Positions 33,516 through 42,449 of a stretch of 64,000 nucleotides of DNA are shown here, one piece after another (positions within the stretch are counted from its first letter, which is position 1; each line of letters starts with the position of its first letter). Both the position numbers and the translations under genes were made by a program. Source of the DNA: an uncultured Senegalimassilia sp. (GTDB taxonomy: Bacteria > Actinomycetota > Coriobacteriia > Coriobacteriales > Eggerthellaceae); contig NZ_CAKTVU010000002.1 in assembly GCF_934630535.1 (NCBI RefSeq), forward strand, positions 124,001-188,000, read 5' to 3'. A model generated the notes under the pieces. The model did no database searches, was not told the origin of the DNA, and was given only the letters and a program-made list of their open reading frames with translations.

Positions 33516-33557
33516 CGAAAGCCCGTGTATCACCCTATCGCGATACACGGGCTTTCG
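33516..33557. terminator. bidirectional terminator
   Basis: A 16-bp stem (33516-33531 with 33542-33557) with a 10-base loop lies between the convergent membrane protein and Ig-like protein genes. Confidence 0.8.
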
Positions 33558-33684
33558 CATCCCTAGGGCGCAAGCTGCAGAACCGCAGCGCTCCGCCCGC
33601 AACCGCCCTGGCCGCAATCTTCCGCCAGATATCAGGCAAAACGGCTACTAGGCCGCAGACCAGACCGCGGCGTGTCCAGGCTTG

Positions 33685-34386
33685 CTACGCCGTCTCCCCC
33701 GCTGCCGCAACCTTCTGACAACCCGAGATCACCGCCGTGCACACAATGGCCACGACGAGCACCGCCGCACCGGCAACGGTGGGGATCATCCAGCTGGGCA
33801 CATCGTCCTGTCCAACGGAGCCCTGCAGGTCAATGGCGGAGCCGGGCGCATTCGCCGGCTCCGACACGTTGACCTGCACGGTTGCGAAATCGCTCTGCCA
33901 CTGGCTCGACGGCGAGGTCACGGTGATGGTGGCGCTGCCGGCGGAATGGCCCGTGACCACCAGCGTGTCGCCGCTTACATACGCCGTGGCAACATCGCTG
34001 TTGGAAGACTGCACCGAAACCTCGGGGTCCTCGGAGCCATATGCAGCATGACTCGTGACGACGCCTGCGCGCCGACCGCTGGCATCGAAGCGCGCATAGC
34101 CCGCCGTAGTGACGCCGTCGGAGGTGCGTGCCTGCGAGCATTTCACCATGCCGCGTCCAAGCGTTTTGCTATCCGACCAGGGGTTTACCGCGATGCTCGT
34201 TTGCGAGCTCGAACCCGCTTCCACGCTTAAGCTCGAACTGCCGACGCACACGCCCGCCGTGCCGGAGCCGCAATAGGCAGATGCCTTCGACAGCGGCACG
34301 AGCGCCGCTACAAGCGTCAGCGTGACCGCGCACGCGATAAACGCCGCACATGGGCGGCGTTTCCCTTTGATATTCGCACTCTGCAT
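33685..34386 (-). CDS. secreted, membrane-anchored Ig-like (BIG2-type) protein
   Basis: The 233-residue protein starts with a signal peptide (KRRPCAAFIACAVTLTLVAA, cleavage likely after KASA). It contains one Ig-like domain with the Big_2 pattern VQSSNSDVATAYVSGDTLVV-TGHSAGSATITV, and ends in a membrane helix (VPSWMIPTVAGAAVLVVAIV). It therefore displays one small beta-sandwich outside the cell. No enzyme motif is present. The chosen start has GGGAAGG upstream; an earlier ATG 13 codons before is possible. Confidence 0.75.
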   Translation of the reverse strand: MQSANIKGKRRPCAAFIACAVTLTLVAALVPLSKASAYCGSGTAGVCVGSSSLSVEAGSSSQTSIAVNPWSDSKTLGRGMVKCSQARTSDGVTTAGYARFDASGRRAGVVTSHAAYGSEDPEVSVQSSNSDVATAYVSGDTLVVTGHSAGSATITVTSPSSQWQSDFATVQVNVSEPANAPGSAIDLQGSVGQDDVPSWMIPTVAGAAVLVVAIVCTAVISGCQKVAAAGETA

Positions 34387-35221
34387 TGCGTTCTCTGCCT
34401 TCCCGTTATCTCTCATCCTTCGCATATGCCGCCGCTTGCGCCTTGCTCTGGCGCTTCATCGCGAACGCGGCAACGCCCGCAAGCTCTACCGAGTGCACCT
34501 GCACGTCAGGCGAAACGCCGCTGCGCACAGCGCCGCATGCAGCCCTTTCGCCTTTCCGCTATTACCCACCGAAAGCTCCTGCGCGTTGCGCGGCCTTCGT
34601 CTGTTGGGCACGTATGTCCGCGCACATGCAGCGTTTCGGCTGCCTGTGCGCGGAAACACGCGCCGACGGCGGGGCGGCCGAAGCCACCTGGCACGTCGAT
34701 GCCGACGCAGCACGCACGTTGCTGGACGGCGTTGCCCCTTATGGCAGGACAGCAGAAGCGATCCTCGGCCATCGGGCTTTCATAGGTGTACGTATCATTG
34801 GTGTAACGCCGGTAACGCCATCGATCCAAACTTGCAGCATGTCATCCATAGTGGCGCCGGCATAGGGCCTTTGGTACTCGGCAAAAGCACTATCGCCGGC
34901 ATGCAACGAAAAGTCAATCTTTTTAACAGGATTTTAATCAACGCTGACGAAAGTGGTCACATATCTCGTCCCTGCCGACCTTCATGCCAGGTCGATGTTA
35001 TCGCTCGCGGGCATTGATACCGCGAAGCCCGGGATGTCCCGGCCGAACGGGATGGCGGGCGCACCTCCGCTCAACGGCTTCGCAACGCGAAGGCAACGCT
35101 CGGGCTTTCCCCATTGCAACCCGCCTTCGCAGGCGTACCATTCCTTTCATGCAGAGGCAAAACGCCCCGAAGGAGCAAGCGCGAGCGCGAGCCCGCGCAT
35201 CAACGTTGAACGGAGGCACGT
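34387..35221. other. 835-bp region without a supported gene
   Basis: Several 100-160 codon frames exist in both directions, but none shows family features or consistent ribosome sites. One minus frame (about 34700-34900) looks weakly coding (EYQRPYAGATMDDMLQVWID) before a shift, so a decayed gene is possible. ACCGG-type and CGCCGGTAACGC dyads occur near 34810. The bile salt hydrolase promoter lies in the last 200 bp. Confidence 0.35.
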
Positions 35222-36148
35222 ATGTGCACGGCGATTCGATTCACCGACCCTGACGGAAACCTGTATTTCGGCCGCAACCTGGACTGGGCGTACGGCTACG
35301 GCGAAACCATCACGTTCACGCCGCGCAACCATCCTGCGAACACGGGGCATCGCGCGGTGCTGGGCATGGCCATCGCATCGGAGGGGTATCCGCTATACTT
35401 CGACTGCGCCAATGAGAACGGCCTGGTCATCGCCGGCCTGAACTTCCCCGGATACGCATACTTCCCCGACGATGTGCGCCCGGGAACCACGGCCGTAGCC
35501 CCGTACGAGTTCCCCTTGTGGGTCACCTCGAACTTCGACAACGTCGACGACGTCGAGGCGGCGCTGGCCGGCATCACGCTGGTGAACAAGGGTTTCGGCG
35601 ACTTCCCCATCAGCATGCTGCACTGGATCATCGCCGACGCCAGCGGCTGCATCGTCGTGGAGTCCACAGCCGAAGGCCTGCAGGTGATGCGCGACCCCGC
35701 CGACGTGCTGGCCAATCAGCCGGGGCTTGCGTGGCATCTGGAGAACCTGCGCAGCTACATGAACGTCACCCCCGGCGCGCCTAGCTCCGTGACGTGGGCG
35801 AACGCAACGCTGACGCCCTACGGCGCCGGTGCGGGCATGCGCGGGCTGCCCGGCGACGTGTACTCGCCATCGCGCTTCGTGCGCGCCGCGTACCTGAACG
35901 CGCATCATGCACCGAAGGACACCGAGACCGGCAACGTGGCGCGCGTGTTCCGCACGCTCGGCGGCGTGGCCATGGTGGAGGGAAGCGCGCAGATGAACGA
36001 CGGCGCAAACGAGTTCACCGTGTTCACCAGCGCCTATTCCGCACGCGAGGGCCGCTACTACTTCAACACCTACGAAAACCCCGCCTATACCACCGCCGCA
36101 TTCAAGGACTTCGACCTCGACGCCGCCGAGGTCCAGCAGCTGCAGTAG
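35222..36148 (+). CDS. bsh: choloylglycine hydrolase family (bile salt hydrolase-like)
   Basis: The 308-residue Ntn hydrolase would split glycine or taurine from conjugated bile acids in the cytoplasm. Met1 removal exposes the catalytic Cys2 (MCTAIRF). Arg18 and Asp21 lie in GRNLDWAYGYGE, the Asn in GLNFPGYAYF is at residue 74, and later come WHLENLRSYMN and SPSRFVRAAYL with the conserved Arg. The GLNFPGYAYF segment favours bile salt hydrolase over penicillin V acylase. There is no signal peptide. The start follows ACGGAGG. A gut habitat fits this gene. Confidence 0.9.
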   Translation: MCTAIRFTDPDGNLYFGRNLDWAYGYGETITFTPRNHPANTGHRAVLGMAIASEGYPLYFDCANENGLVIAGLNFPGYAYFPDDVRPGTTAVAPYEFPLWVTSNFDNVDDVEAALAGITLVNKGFGDFPISMLHWIIADASGCIVVESTAEGLQVMRDPADVLANQPGLAWHLENLRSYMNVTPGAPSSVTWANATLTPYGAGAGMRGLPGDVYSPSRFVRAAYLNAHHAPKDTETGNVARVFRTLGGVAMVEGSAQMNDGANEFTVFTSAYSAREGRYYFNTYENPAYTTAAFKDFDLDAAEVQQLQ

Positions 36149-36354
36149 GCGCACCCGCCCGCCCGAAGCGTCCGGCGCAAACTCGCTGTGAAAGCCGCAG
36201 CCCAAAATGTATAAAGCAGGGTTTGCTTGACGAAGCGTTGCATATGTCACGCAGCAGGTGCTAATTGGCTGCTGCGTTGACGCGTTGTGCTATCATCCCT
36301 TCAGGACGAGTGACGCTCCCGGGTATCTGGGAGCACAACAAGAAAGAAGGAATC

Positions 36355-37218
36355 ATGGCAGAAGAGTGCTCGCACGAGTGCGGCAGCTGCGGTGTATCGG
36401 GATGCGGCGATCGCACCGCCGCCGGCCCCACCAAGCTTGAGACGAACAAGCGCAGCAACGTCAAGCACGTCATCGGCGTCGTCTCCGGCAAGGGCGGCGT
36501 CGGCAAGTCCCTGGTCACCAGCCTGCTTGCCAGCGAAATGAACAAGCGCGGCAACAAGGTGGGCATCCTGGACGCCGACATCACCGGTCCTTCCATCCCG
36601 AAGACCTTCGGCATCACCAACCCGCTGACCGCCGACGCCGACGGCATCCTGCCCGGCCAGACGCAAACGGGCATCAAGGTCATGTCCACCAACCTCATGC
36701 TTCCCAAGGGCGACCTGCCCGTGGCATGGCGCGGCCCGGTGGTGTCCAACGCCATCCGCCAGTTCTGGAGCGAGACGAACTGGGGCGACATCGACTACCT
36801 GTTCGTCGACATGCCTCCGGGAACCTCCGACGTGCTGCTGACCGTGTTCCAGTCGCTGCCCGTCGACGGCATCGTCACCGTATCCGCTCCGCAGGAGCTG
36901 GTGGCCATGATCGTGGGCAAGGCGGTCAACCTTGCGCATGACATGGACGTCGAGGTGCTGGGCCTGGTGGAGAACATGGCGTACTTCAAGTGCGACGACT
37001 GCGGCAAGGAGCACCACATCTTCGGCGAGCCGCAGGGCGCCGAGGTTGCCGAGCGCTACAACATCCCCGCCTACACCACCCTGCCCATCGACCCGAAGTT
37101 CGCGCGCCTGTGCGACGAAGGCAAGGTCGAGGAATACGACGTGGAAGGCAAGCTGGACGTCATCATCGACAAGATCGTCGAAGCCGCCGAAAAGCAGGAC
37201 GAGAAAGCAGCCGAATAA
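36355..37218 (+). CDS. apbC: Mrp/ApbC-family iron-sulfur cluster carrier
   Basis: The 287-residue P-loop ATPase carries and transfers 4Fe-4S clusters. The deviant Walker A is GKGGVGKS near residue 45, with DADITGPSIPKTFG and the VDMPPGTSDV motif. The C-terminal CxxC (CDDCGKEHH) holds the cluster. A Cys-rich N-terminus (CSHECGSCGVSGCG) adds possible ligands and is seen in NBP35-like members. The start at 36355 follows AAAGAAGG. A fragment similar to its 3' half lies at 45553-45669. Confidence 0.93.
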   Translation: MAEECSHECGSCGVSGCGDRTAAGPTKLETNKRSNVKHVIGVVSGKGGVGKSLVTSLLASEMNKRGNKVGILDADITGPSIPKTFGITNPLTADADGILPGQTQTGIKVMSTNLMLPKGDLPVAWRGPVVSNAIRQFWSETNWGDIDYLFVDMPPGTSDVLLTVFQSLPVDGIVTVSAPQELVAMIVGKAVNLAHDMDVEVLGLVENMAYFKCDDCGKEHHIFGEPQGAEVAERYNIPAYTTLPIDPKFARLCDEGKVEEYDVEGKLDVIIDKIVEAAEKQDEKAAE

Positions 37219-37248
37219 CGGCAACTCCGCCACAAGCCTCTAGATTGC

Positions 37249-37284
37249 GAAAGCCCGCGAACCCTTTGGAGTTCGCGGGCTTTC
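37249..37284 (+). terminator. terminator of apbC
   Basis: A 14-bp stem (37249-37262 with 37271-37284) with an 8-base loop follows the stop by 30 bp; TTCTTCAT follows. Confidence 0.85.
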
Positions 37285-37292
37285 TTCATACA

Positions 37293-37317
37293 CGAACAGG
37301 GGACGGAGGCGCGTTCA
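37293..37317 (+). repeat. 25-bp dispersed repeat, copy D
   Basis: Plus-oriented copy (CGAAC, AGGGGACGGAGGCG, GTTCA) lying 9 bp after the apbC terminator. Confidence 0.7.
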
Positions 37318-37361
37318 TGCAACCGTAAGCCCCAATCCCGGATCTCTCCTTGCAGCCCGGA

Positions 37362-37386
37362 CGAACACCCCTCCTTCCCCTGTTCA
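37362..37386 (-). repeat. 25-bp dispersed repeat, copy E (diverged)
   Basis: Minus-oriented diverged copy ending CTTCCCCTGTTCA. With copy D it forms an inverted pair 45 bp apart. A second partial end (CTCCTGTTCAC) follows at about 37393-37403. Confidence 0.5.
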
Positions 37387-37667
37387 CTTTCGCCTCCTGT
37401 TCACTTTACAATTCCGCAACCCGGTTGGACCGGGCGACGAAGAGGCGCCTGCAGAATCGCTGCTGGTGAGCTGCAAGCAGCGAACGTATTGCTTTGCTGC
37501 AAGGCAACTACTGGCGAAACCCTGCACTGACCTGGTGATACGCTTCCCATACATCGTTTCATGTCCGGTGTAGGATGGTTACCGGTTTCAGCAATCAACG
37601 CTTTTGGTATAACCGGTCACATTCGGTCACCGTTCAAAAACTTCTCCGCCGTTTGCAAAATTCTATC
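37387..37667. other. region upstream of the trp leader
   Basis: No gene. It contains an inverted pair around ACCGGT: GGTTACCGGTTT near 37576-37587 and GGTATAACCGGTCA near 37605-37618, followed by CGGTCACCG. This could be a regulator site just upstream of the trp promoter, but no regulator is identified. Confidence 0.35.
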
Positions 37668-37696
37668 TTGACGCTAGGCAAAAGTTACGGCATTCT
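37668..37696 (+). promoter_or_regulatory. likely trp operon promoter
   Basis: TTGACG (37668-37673) and CATTCT (37691-37696) with a 17-bp spacer lie about 40 bp before the T-box stem I. The -10 is a weak match. Confidence 0.45.
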
Positions 37697-37734
37697 CACA
37701 ACCAGTTTCGACAAACCGTTGAGGCGGAAGTCAA

Positions 37735-38000
37735 GGCAGTTGTGCACGCACAGAGAACCCGAGGTGCTGAGAATCGGGTCGAACGCAGATTGCTAAATGG
37801 GCCGCTGAGGGCATGGGGAACCGCTGCGCGATCGCATCGCGCGCTCAGTATCCGTGACGTGAGGGCATACGTTAGTTGCCGGAAGCGTGTTGGCGCTTCG
37901 CAAAGGGCTCGGCCGCAAAGCCGAGAATCAAGGTGGCACCGCGGGTATAGCTGTAAGCCCGTCCTTGGTAGACGTATTCGTTTGCCGGGACGGGCTTTTT
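37735..38000 (+). promoter_or_regulatory. T-box leader controlling the trp operon
   Basis: The conserved T-box sequence AAGGTGGCACCGCGG is at 37930-37944. The terminator stem follows (AAGCCCGTCC at 37955-37964 with GGACGGGCTT at 37988-37997, then T's). Upstream, stem I features appear in order: CAGAGA, the GGTGCTGAGA loop within an ACCCGA/TCGGGT stem, then GAACG and a candidate specifier TGG at 37798-37800. Uncharged tRNA-Trp would bind and permit transcription into trpE. The UGG assignment rests on position, not on a folded model. Confidence 0.85.
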
Positions 38001-38056
38001 CGTTGCCCGATCCGGCCCCGGTCGGCAGACCGGAGAAGCCTTCCAGGAGGTGCCGG

Positions 38057-39553
38057 ATGTTCCCAACGCTTGAGACGGTGCAAGCTTATACGCAAACCGG
38101 GGCATATCGTCGCGTGCCCGTATGCAAGGAGTTGCTGGCGGACCGGTTCACGCCGGTGGAGGCGCTGCGCACGCTGCGCTCGGCAAGCTGTCACTGCTTT
38201 TTGCTCGAAAGCGCCGAGCAAGGGCGCACCTGGGGGCGCTATTCGTTCCTTGGCTGCAACCCCACCATGGAGCTGACCTGCACGAACGGCTTGCTCAGCA
38301 TCCGCGAGGGCGCAGAGGGCGAACCTGTGCGCACCGTCGAGCGGCGCGTCGAGCATCCCGGTGACGCCATCCGCGACGTGCTTGCCCGCTACGCCAGCCC
38401 CGCCGTGCCCGGCATGCCGCCTTTCGCCGGCGGCCTTGTCGGATACTTCGCTTACGACTACATCAAATACGCCGAGCCGCGCCTGCGCGAGAACCAGCTG
38501 GCCGACCGCGACTTCCGCGATGTCGATCTGATGCTGTTCGGCCAGGTCATCGTGTTCGACAACCTTGAGCAGAAGCTCAAGATCATCGCCGGCGCGAACC
38601 TCTCCGACCCCGACGGCGTCGAAACCGCCTACGCAAAGGCGGAGAACGCCTGCGACCGGATAATCGACCTTCTGACCAGCGGTTCCCGCGCCTACTTCCC
38701 CGCCCTGTCGCTGCAGACCGAGCTCACGCCGCGCTTCTCGCAAGCGCAGTTCACCGGCATGGTCGAGCGCGCGAAGCACTACATCCGCGAAGGGGACATC
38801 TTCCAAGTGGTGCTGTCGAACCCCCTGTCGGCACCCGCCCGCGGCAGCCTGCTCGACGTGTACCGCGTGCTGCGCGCAACAAGCCCGTCCCCGTACATGT
38901 TCTTCTTCTCAAGCGACGACATCGAGCTTGCCGGCGCGTCGCCCGAAACGCTGACGCGCCTAGAGAAAGGCTGCGTGAAAACGTTTCCCCTGGCCGGAAC
39001 GAGGCCGCGCGGCGCAACCGCCCAGGAAGACGAAGCGCTTGAAGCGGGCCTTCTTGCCGATGAAAAAGAGCTTGCCGAACACAATATGCTTGTTGACCTG
39101 GGAAGAAACGACCTCGGTCGCGTGTGCGAGCTGGGGAGCGTGCAGGTCGAGCGGTACCTGCACGTGCATCGTTTCTCGCACGTCATGCACATCGGCTCGG
39201 AAGTTGCCGGCAAGCTTGCGGAGGGCAAAGACGCCGTTGACGCCATCGACGCCATCCTGCCCGCCGGCACGCTGTCCGGCGCCCCGAAGCTTCGCGCGGC
39301 CGAGATCATCCAAGAGCTCGAGGGAACCAAGCGCGGCATCTACGGCGGCGCGATCGGGTACCTGGATTTCACCGGCAATATGGACACGTGCATCTCCATT
39401 CGCCTGGCGTACAAGAAAGACGGCCGCGTGTGCGTGCAGTCGGGCGCCGGCATCGTGGCCGACAGCGTCCCCGAAACCGAGTATGCGGAATGCCGCAACA
39501 AGGCGCGCGCTGTGGTGCACGCCATCGAGCTTGCGCAAGGAGGCCTGCGATGA
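38057..39553 (+). CDS. trpE: anthranilate synthase component I
   Basis: The 498-residue chorismate-binding enzyme makes anthranilate with ammonia supplied by TrpG. The N-terminal LLESAEQGRTWGRYSFLG is the tryptophan feedback pocket. The catalytic half contains REGDIFQVVLSNPL, ASPETL, LAGTRPRG, DLGRNDLGRV and PAGTLSGAPK. The ATG at 38057 follows CAGGAGG, 57 bp after the T-box terminator. The stop overlaps the trpG start by 4 bp. Confidence 0.96.
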   Translation: MFPTLETVQAYTQTGAYRRVPVCKELLADRFTPVEALRTLRSASCHCFLLESAEQGRTWGRYSFLGCNPTMELTCTNGLLSIREGAEGEPVRTVERRVEHPGDAIRDVLARYASPAVPGMPPFAGGLVGYFAYDYIKYAEPRLRENQLADRDFRDVDLMLFGQVIVFDNLEQKLKIIAGANLSDPDGVETAYAKAENACDRIIDLLTSGSRAYFPALSLQTELTPRFSQAQFTGMVERAKHYIREGDIFQVVLSNPLSAPARGSLLDVYRVLRATSPSPYMFFFSSDDIELAGASPETLTRLEKGCVKTFPLAGTRPRGATAQEDEALEAGLLADEKELAEHNMLVDLGRNDLGRVCELGSVQVERYLHVHRFSHVMHIGSEVAGKLAEGKDAVDAIDAILPAGTLSGAPKLRAAEIIQELEGTKRGIYGGAIGYLDFTGNMDTCISIRLAYKKDGRVCVQSGAGIVADSVPETEYAECRNKARAVVHAIELAQGGLR

Positions 39554-40146
39554 TCCTGCTCATCGACAACTACGACAGCTTCGTATACAACCTCTACCAG
39601 TTTGTCGGCAGCATGCGACCCGATGTCGTTGTTATGCGAAACGACGCGCTCACCTGCGACGATATCGAAGCGCTTGCCCCTGATGCCATCATCTTGTCGC
39701 CGGGTCCGGGGCGTCCCTCCGATGCCGGCGTATGCATCCCCGCCATCAAGCGCTTCGCCGGGCGCATCCCCATGCTGGGCGTGTGCCTGGGCCATCAAGC
39801 CATCTGCGAAGCGTTCGGCGGCACCGTCGGATATGCGAAGGAGCTCATGCACGGAAAGGTGTCCACCATCAAGCGCACGCGGGAAAGCGTCCTGTTCAGT
39901 GGCCTGCCCAACGCATTTCCCGTTGCCCGCTACCACTCGCTTGCGACAGATGAGCGCACCTTGCCGGGAAACCTGCGCGTCACCGCCCGAACAGCCGATG
40001 GCGAGGTCATGGCGGTCGAGAATACCGCGCGGCGCGTCTTCGGCGTGCAGTTCCATCCGGAAAGCATCATGACGCCCGACGGGGCTGCCATCGTGGAGAA
40101 CTTCCTGTCCCTGGTGCCGAACGGGAAGGTGGGCGCCCCATGCTGA
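39550..40146 (+). CDS. trpG: anthranilate synthase component II (glutamine amidotransferase)
   Basis: The 198-residue class I amidotransferase delivers ammonia from glutamine to TrpE. The catalytic triad is visible: Cys in GVCLGHQAIC and His-Glu in QFHPES. The oxyanion segment is LSPGPGRPSDAG. It overlaps trpE by 4 bp (ATGA), consistent with coupled translation in equal amounts. The last residues (GKVGAPC) are a short non-conserved tail. Confidence 0.95.
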   Translation: MILLIDNYDSFVYNLYQFVGSMRPDVVVMRNDALTCDDIEALAPDAIILSPGPGRPSDAGVCIPAIKRFAGRIPMLGVCLGHQAICEAFGGTVGYAKELMHGKVSTIKRTRESVLFSGLPNAFPVARYHSLATDERTLPGNLRVTARTADGEVMAVENTARRVFGVQFHPESIMTPDGAAIVENFLSLVPNGKVGAPC

Positions 40147-40252
40147 CGCCGACCCTGCCCGCCAAGCCTTCCGAGCTAGGCGTCAAACGATGGCGCAACG
40201 GCACTCATACCTCCTATTTCCCCAGTTCACACCTTTGTTCGAAAGGAACACC

Positions 40253-41287
40253 ATGATCACCGAGGCGATTCAGAAGCTTGTCGACAAACAAGACCTCACC
40301 TACCAGGAAGCCTACGACACCATCTGCGAGATCATGTCCGGGCAGACCACAGCGGTCCAGACGGCGGCTTTCCTTGCCGCGCTGTCCACGAAGAGCACGA
40401 AAGCCGAGACCATCGACGAGATCGCCGGCTGCGCCACGGCCATGCGCACGTTCGCCACGCCGGTCGATTACCCCAACCCCGTGCTTGAAATCGTGGGAAC
40501 GGGCGGCGACAAGGCGCACAGCTTCAACATCTCCACCACGGCGTCGATCATCATCGCAGCCAGCGGCGTGAAAGTGGCGAAGCACGGGAACCGTGCGGCA
40601 TCGTCGAGCTCGGGCGCGGCCGACTGCCTGGAAGCGCTCGGCGTCAACATCGAGCAGGACCCCGAGCTGTGCTGCAAGCTGCTTGACGAGGTCGGCATCT
40701 GTTTCCTGTTCGCGCAAAAGTACCACGCGGCGATGAAGCACGTCGGCCCGATCCGCAAGGAGCTGGGCATTCGCACCGTGTTCAACATCCTGGGGCCGCT
40801 GACGAACCCCGCAAACCCCCGCTATATGGTGCTCGGCGTTTACGACGGCGCGCTGGTAGAGCCACTGGCACGCGTGCTCGTGAGCCTGGGCGTGCAGCAC
40901 GGCATGGTGGTGTACGGGGAATGCGTGCTCGACGAGCTGTCCTGCGCCGGTCCCACCAAGGTTTGCGAATTCGGCGGCGGCGACTTCCATGCGCCGGCGT
41001 TCCGCACCTATGAGCTGACGCCGGAGCAGTTCGATATGGCACGCTGCACGCGCGACGACCTGCGCGGCGGTTCGCCCGAGGAGAACGCCCAGATCACGCG
41101 CGATATCCTGAGCGGCAAGGAGCACGGATGCCGACGCGATACCGTGGTGCTCAACGCTGCTGCCGGCATGTACGTGGCCGGCGCCGCACCTTCGCTGCGC
41201 GATGGCGTCAAGCTTGCGAACGAGCTGATCGGCTCCGGAGCCGCCGCCGCAACGCTCGAAGCGTACGCGAAGGCCAGCAACGCTTAG
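40253..41287 (+). CDS. trpD: anthranilate phosphoribosyltransferase
   Basis: The 344-residue enzyme transfers phosphoribose from PRPP to anthranilate. It shows the PRPP motif GTGGDKAHSFNIST and KHGNRAASSSSGAADCLEALG, then GPLTNPANPRYMVLGVY. The start at 40253 follows CGAAAGGA, about 106 bp after trpG. That gap is longer than the other junctions and contains TTTCCCCAGTTCA at 40219-40231, a near match to the recombinase-associated motif. Confidence 0.95.
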   Translation: MITEAIQKLVDKQDLTYQEAYDTICEIMSGQTTAVQTAAFLAALSTKSTKAETIDEIAGCATAMRTFATPVDYPNPVLEIVGTGGDKAHSFNISTTASIIIAASGVKVAKHGNRAASSSSGAADCLEALGVNIEQDPELCCKLLDEVGICFLFAQKYHAAMKHVGPIRKELGIRTVFNILGPLTNPANPRYMVLGVYDGALVEPLARVLVSLGVQHGMVVYGECVLDELSCAGPTKVCEFGGGDFHAPAFRTYELTPEQFDMARCTRDDLRGGSPEENAQITRDILSGKEHGCRRDTVVLNAAAGMYVAGAAPSLRDGVKLANELIGSGAAAATLEAYAKASNA

Positions 41288-41449
41288 GGAAGGCCTGGCC
41301 CCGAACCGCAAGCGTCGGCCCGCGTTCTTCCGCGCACCGCGCAAGGCATGGCAACCCCAGGTTCCGAACGCGCAAACGGCCGATTCCGCTTCCGATTCCG
41401 GCCCCCAACCCCCAGACGCAACAACCTCCTAACCCAGCAAAGGACCAAC

Positions 41450-42250
41450 GTGAACATCCTTGATGAAATAGCCGATCGAACGCGCCGGCGCATCGCCAAG
41501 CAAAAGCGCGACCGCCCGCTGTCGTGCGTGCGCGCCGCAGCCGAGGCGGCGCTCGCCCGCGAAAGCGGCGCGGGAGCGTTTCCCTTCGAGGAAGCGCTCA
41601 GGCAACCCGGGGTGCGGTTCATCGCAGAAGTGAAGCGTGCGAGCCCCTCAAAAGGCCTTATCGCGCCCGACTTCCCTTACCTGCAAATCGCGCGCGATTA
41701 CGAGGCGGCAGGCGCAGCGGCCATCTCGTGCCTGACCGAGCCCTATTGGTTCCAGGGGCGAAACGAGTACCTGAGCGAGATCGCGCGCGAGGTCAGCATT
41801 CCCGTGCTGCGCAAGGACTTCGTCGTGGACGAGTACATGATTTACGAGGCGAAGGAGCTCGGAGCGCAAGCGGTGCTGCTCATCTGCGCGATCCTCGACG
41901 ATGCGCAGCTTATCGCCTATCGGGAACTCTGCGATGAGCTGGGGCTTTCCGCGCTGGTGGAAGCCCATACCGCGCGCGAGGTCGAACGCGCCGTTGCCTG
42001 CGGCGCACGCGTTATCGGCGTCAACAACCGCGACCTGAGAACCTTCACGGTGGACATGAAGGCCGCGCAAGCGCTTCGCGATCTCGTGCCCGCCGACACG
42101 CTGTTCGCTTCCGAAAGCGGCATCAAAACCGCCGCCGACGTTCAAGCCGCCCGCGCAATGCGCGCCGATGCAGTGTTGGTTGGCGAAACGCTTATGCGCG
42201 CCGAAGACAAGCGGGCAAAACTCGCCGAACTGCGCGGCAGCGCGGTTTGA
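41450..42250 (+). CDS. trpC: indole-3-glycerol phosphate synthase
   Basis: The 266-residue TIM barrel closes the indole ring. The catalytic lysine lies in EVKRASPSKG, and VLRKDFVVDEYMIYEA, ALVEAH, IGVNNRDLRTF and SESGIKTAADV follow. The start is a GTG at 41450 preceded by AAAGGA; the frame is open upstream to 41348 in G+C-rich sequence that does not align. Between trpC and trpF lies an array of four tandem hairpin repeats. Confidence 0.94.
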   Translation: MNILDEIADRTRRRIAKQKRDRPLSCVRAAAEAALARESGAGAFPFEEALRQPGVRFIAEVKRASPSKGLIAPDFPYLQIARDYEAAGAAAISCLTEPYWFQGRNEYLSEIAREVSIPVLRKDFVVDEYMIYEAKELGAQAVLLICAILDDAQLIAYRELCDELGLSALVEAHTAREVERAVACGARVIGVNNRDLRTFTVDMKAAQALRDLVPADTLFASESGIKTAADVQAARAMRADAVLVGETLMRAEDKRAKLAELRGSAV

Positions 42251-42255
42251 GGAGC

Positions 42256-42410
42256 CGACCTTGGGGGCAAAACGCCCTGTCGGCTCGCAAAACCGACCTT
42301 GGGGCAAAAGGCCCTGTCGGCTCGCAAAACCGACCTTGGGGCAAAAGCCCAGTCGGCTCGCAAAACCGACCTTGGGGCAAAACGCCCCGCTAGCACGCAA
42401 AAACGACCCA
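42256..42410 (+). repeat. four tandem 36-38 bp hairpin repeats between trpC and trpF
   Basis: Units begin CGACCTTGGGGCAAAA and end GTCGGCTCGCAAAAC, at 42256, 42294, 42331 and 42367; the fourth is diverged. Each unit pairs CCGAC with GTCGG and GGC with GCC around an AAAA loop, so the transcript should form a row of four small hairpins. The unit is purely intercistronic. It is not CRISPR, because no unique spacers are present. Confidence 0.85.
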
Positions 42411-42449
42411 TCAACACCCGACAGCCCCCTCACGATTGGAGACCCGACC

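Noticed and set aside
34322..35017. 231-codon frame and overlapping shorter frames
   Set aside because: No family features, no good ribosome site, and competing frames on both strands look equally random.
40219..40231. TTTCCCCAGTTCA before trpD as a third attachment scar
   Set aside because: It has one mismatch, lacks the TTAGGATAT partner and recombinase remains, and sits inside an intact operon; probably chance.
42256..42410. Tandem repeats as a CRISPR array
   Set aside because: Units are directly adjacent and lack unique spacers, and no cas genes are present.
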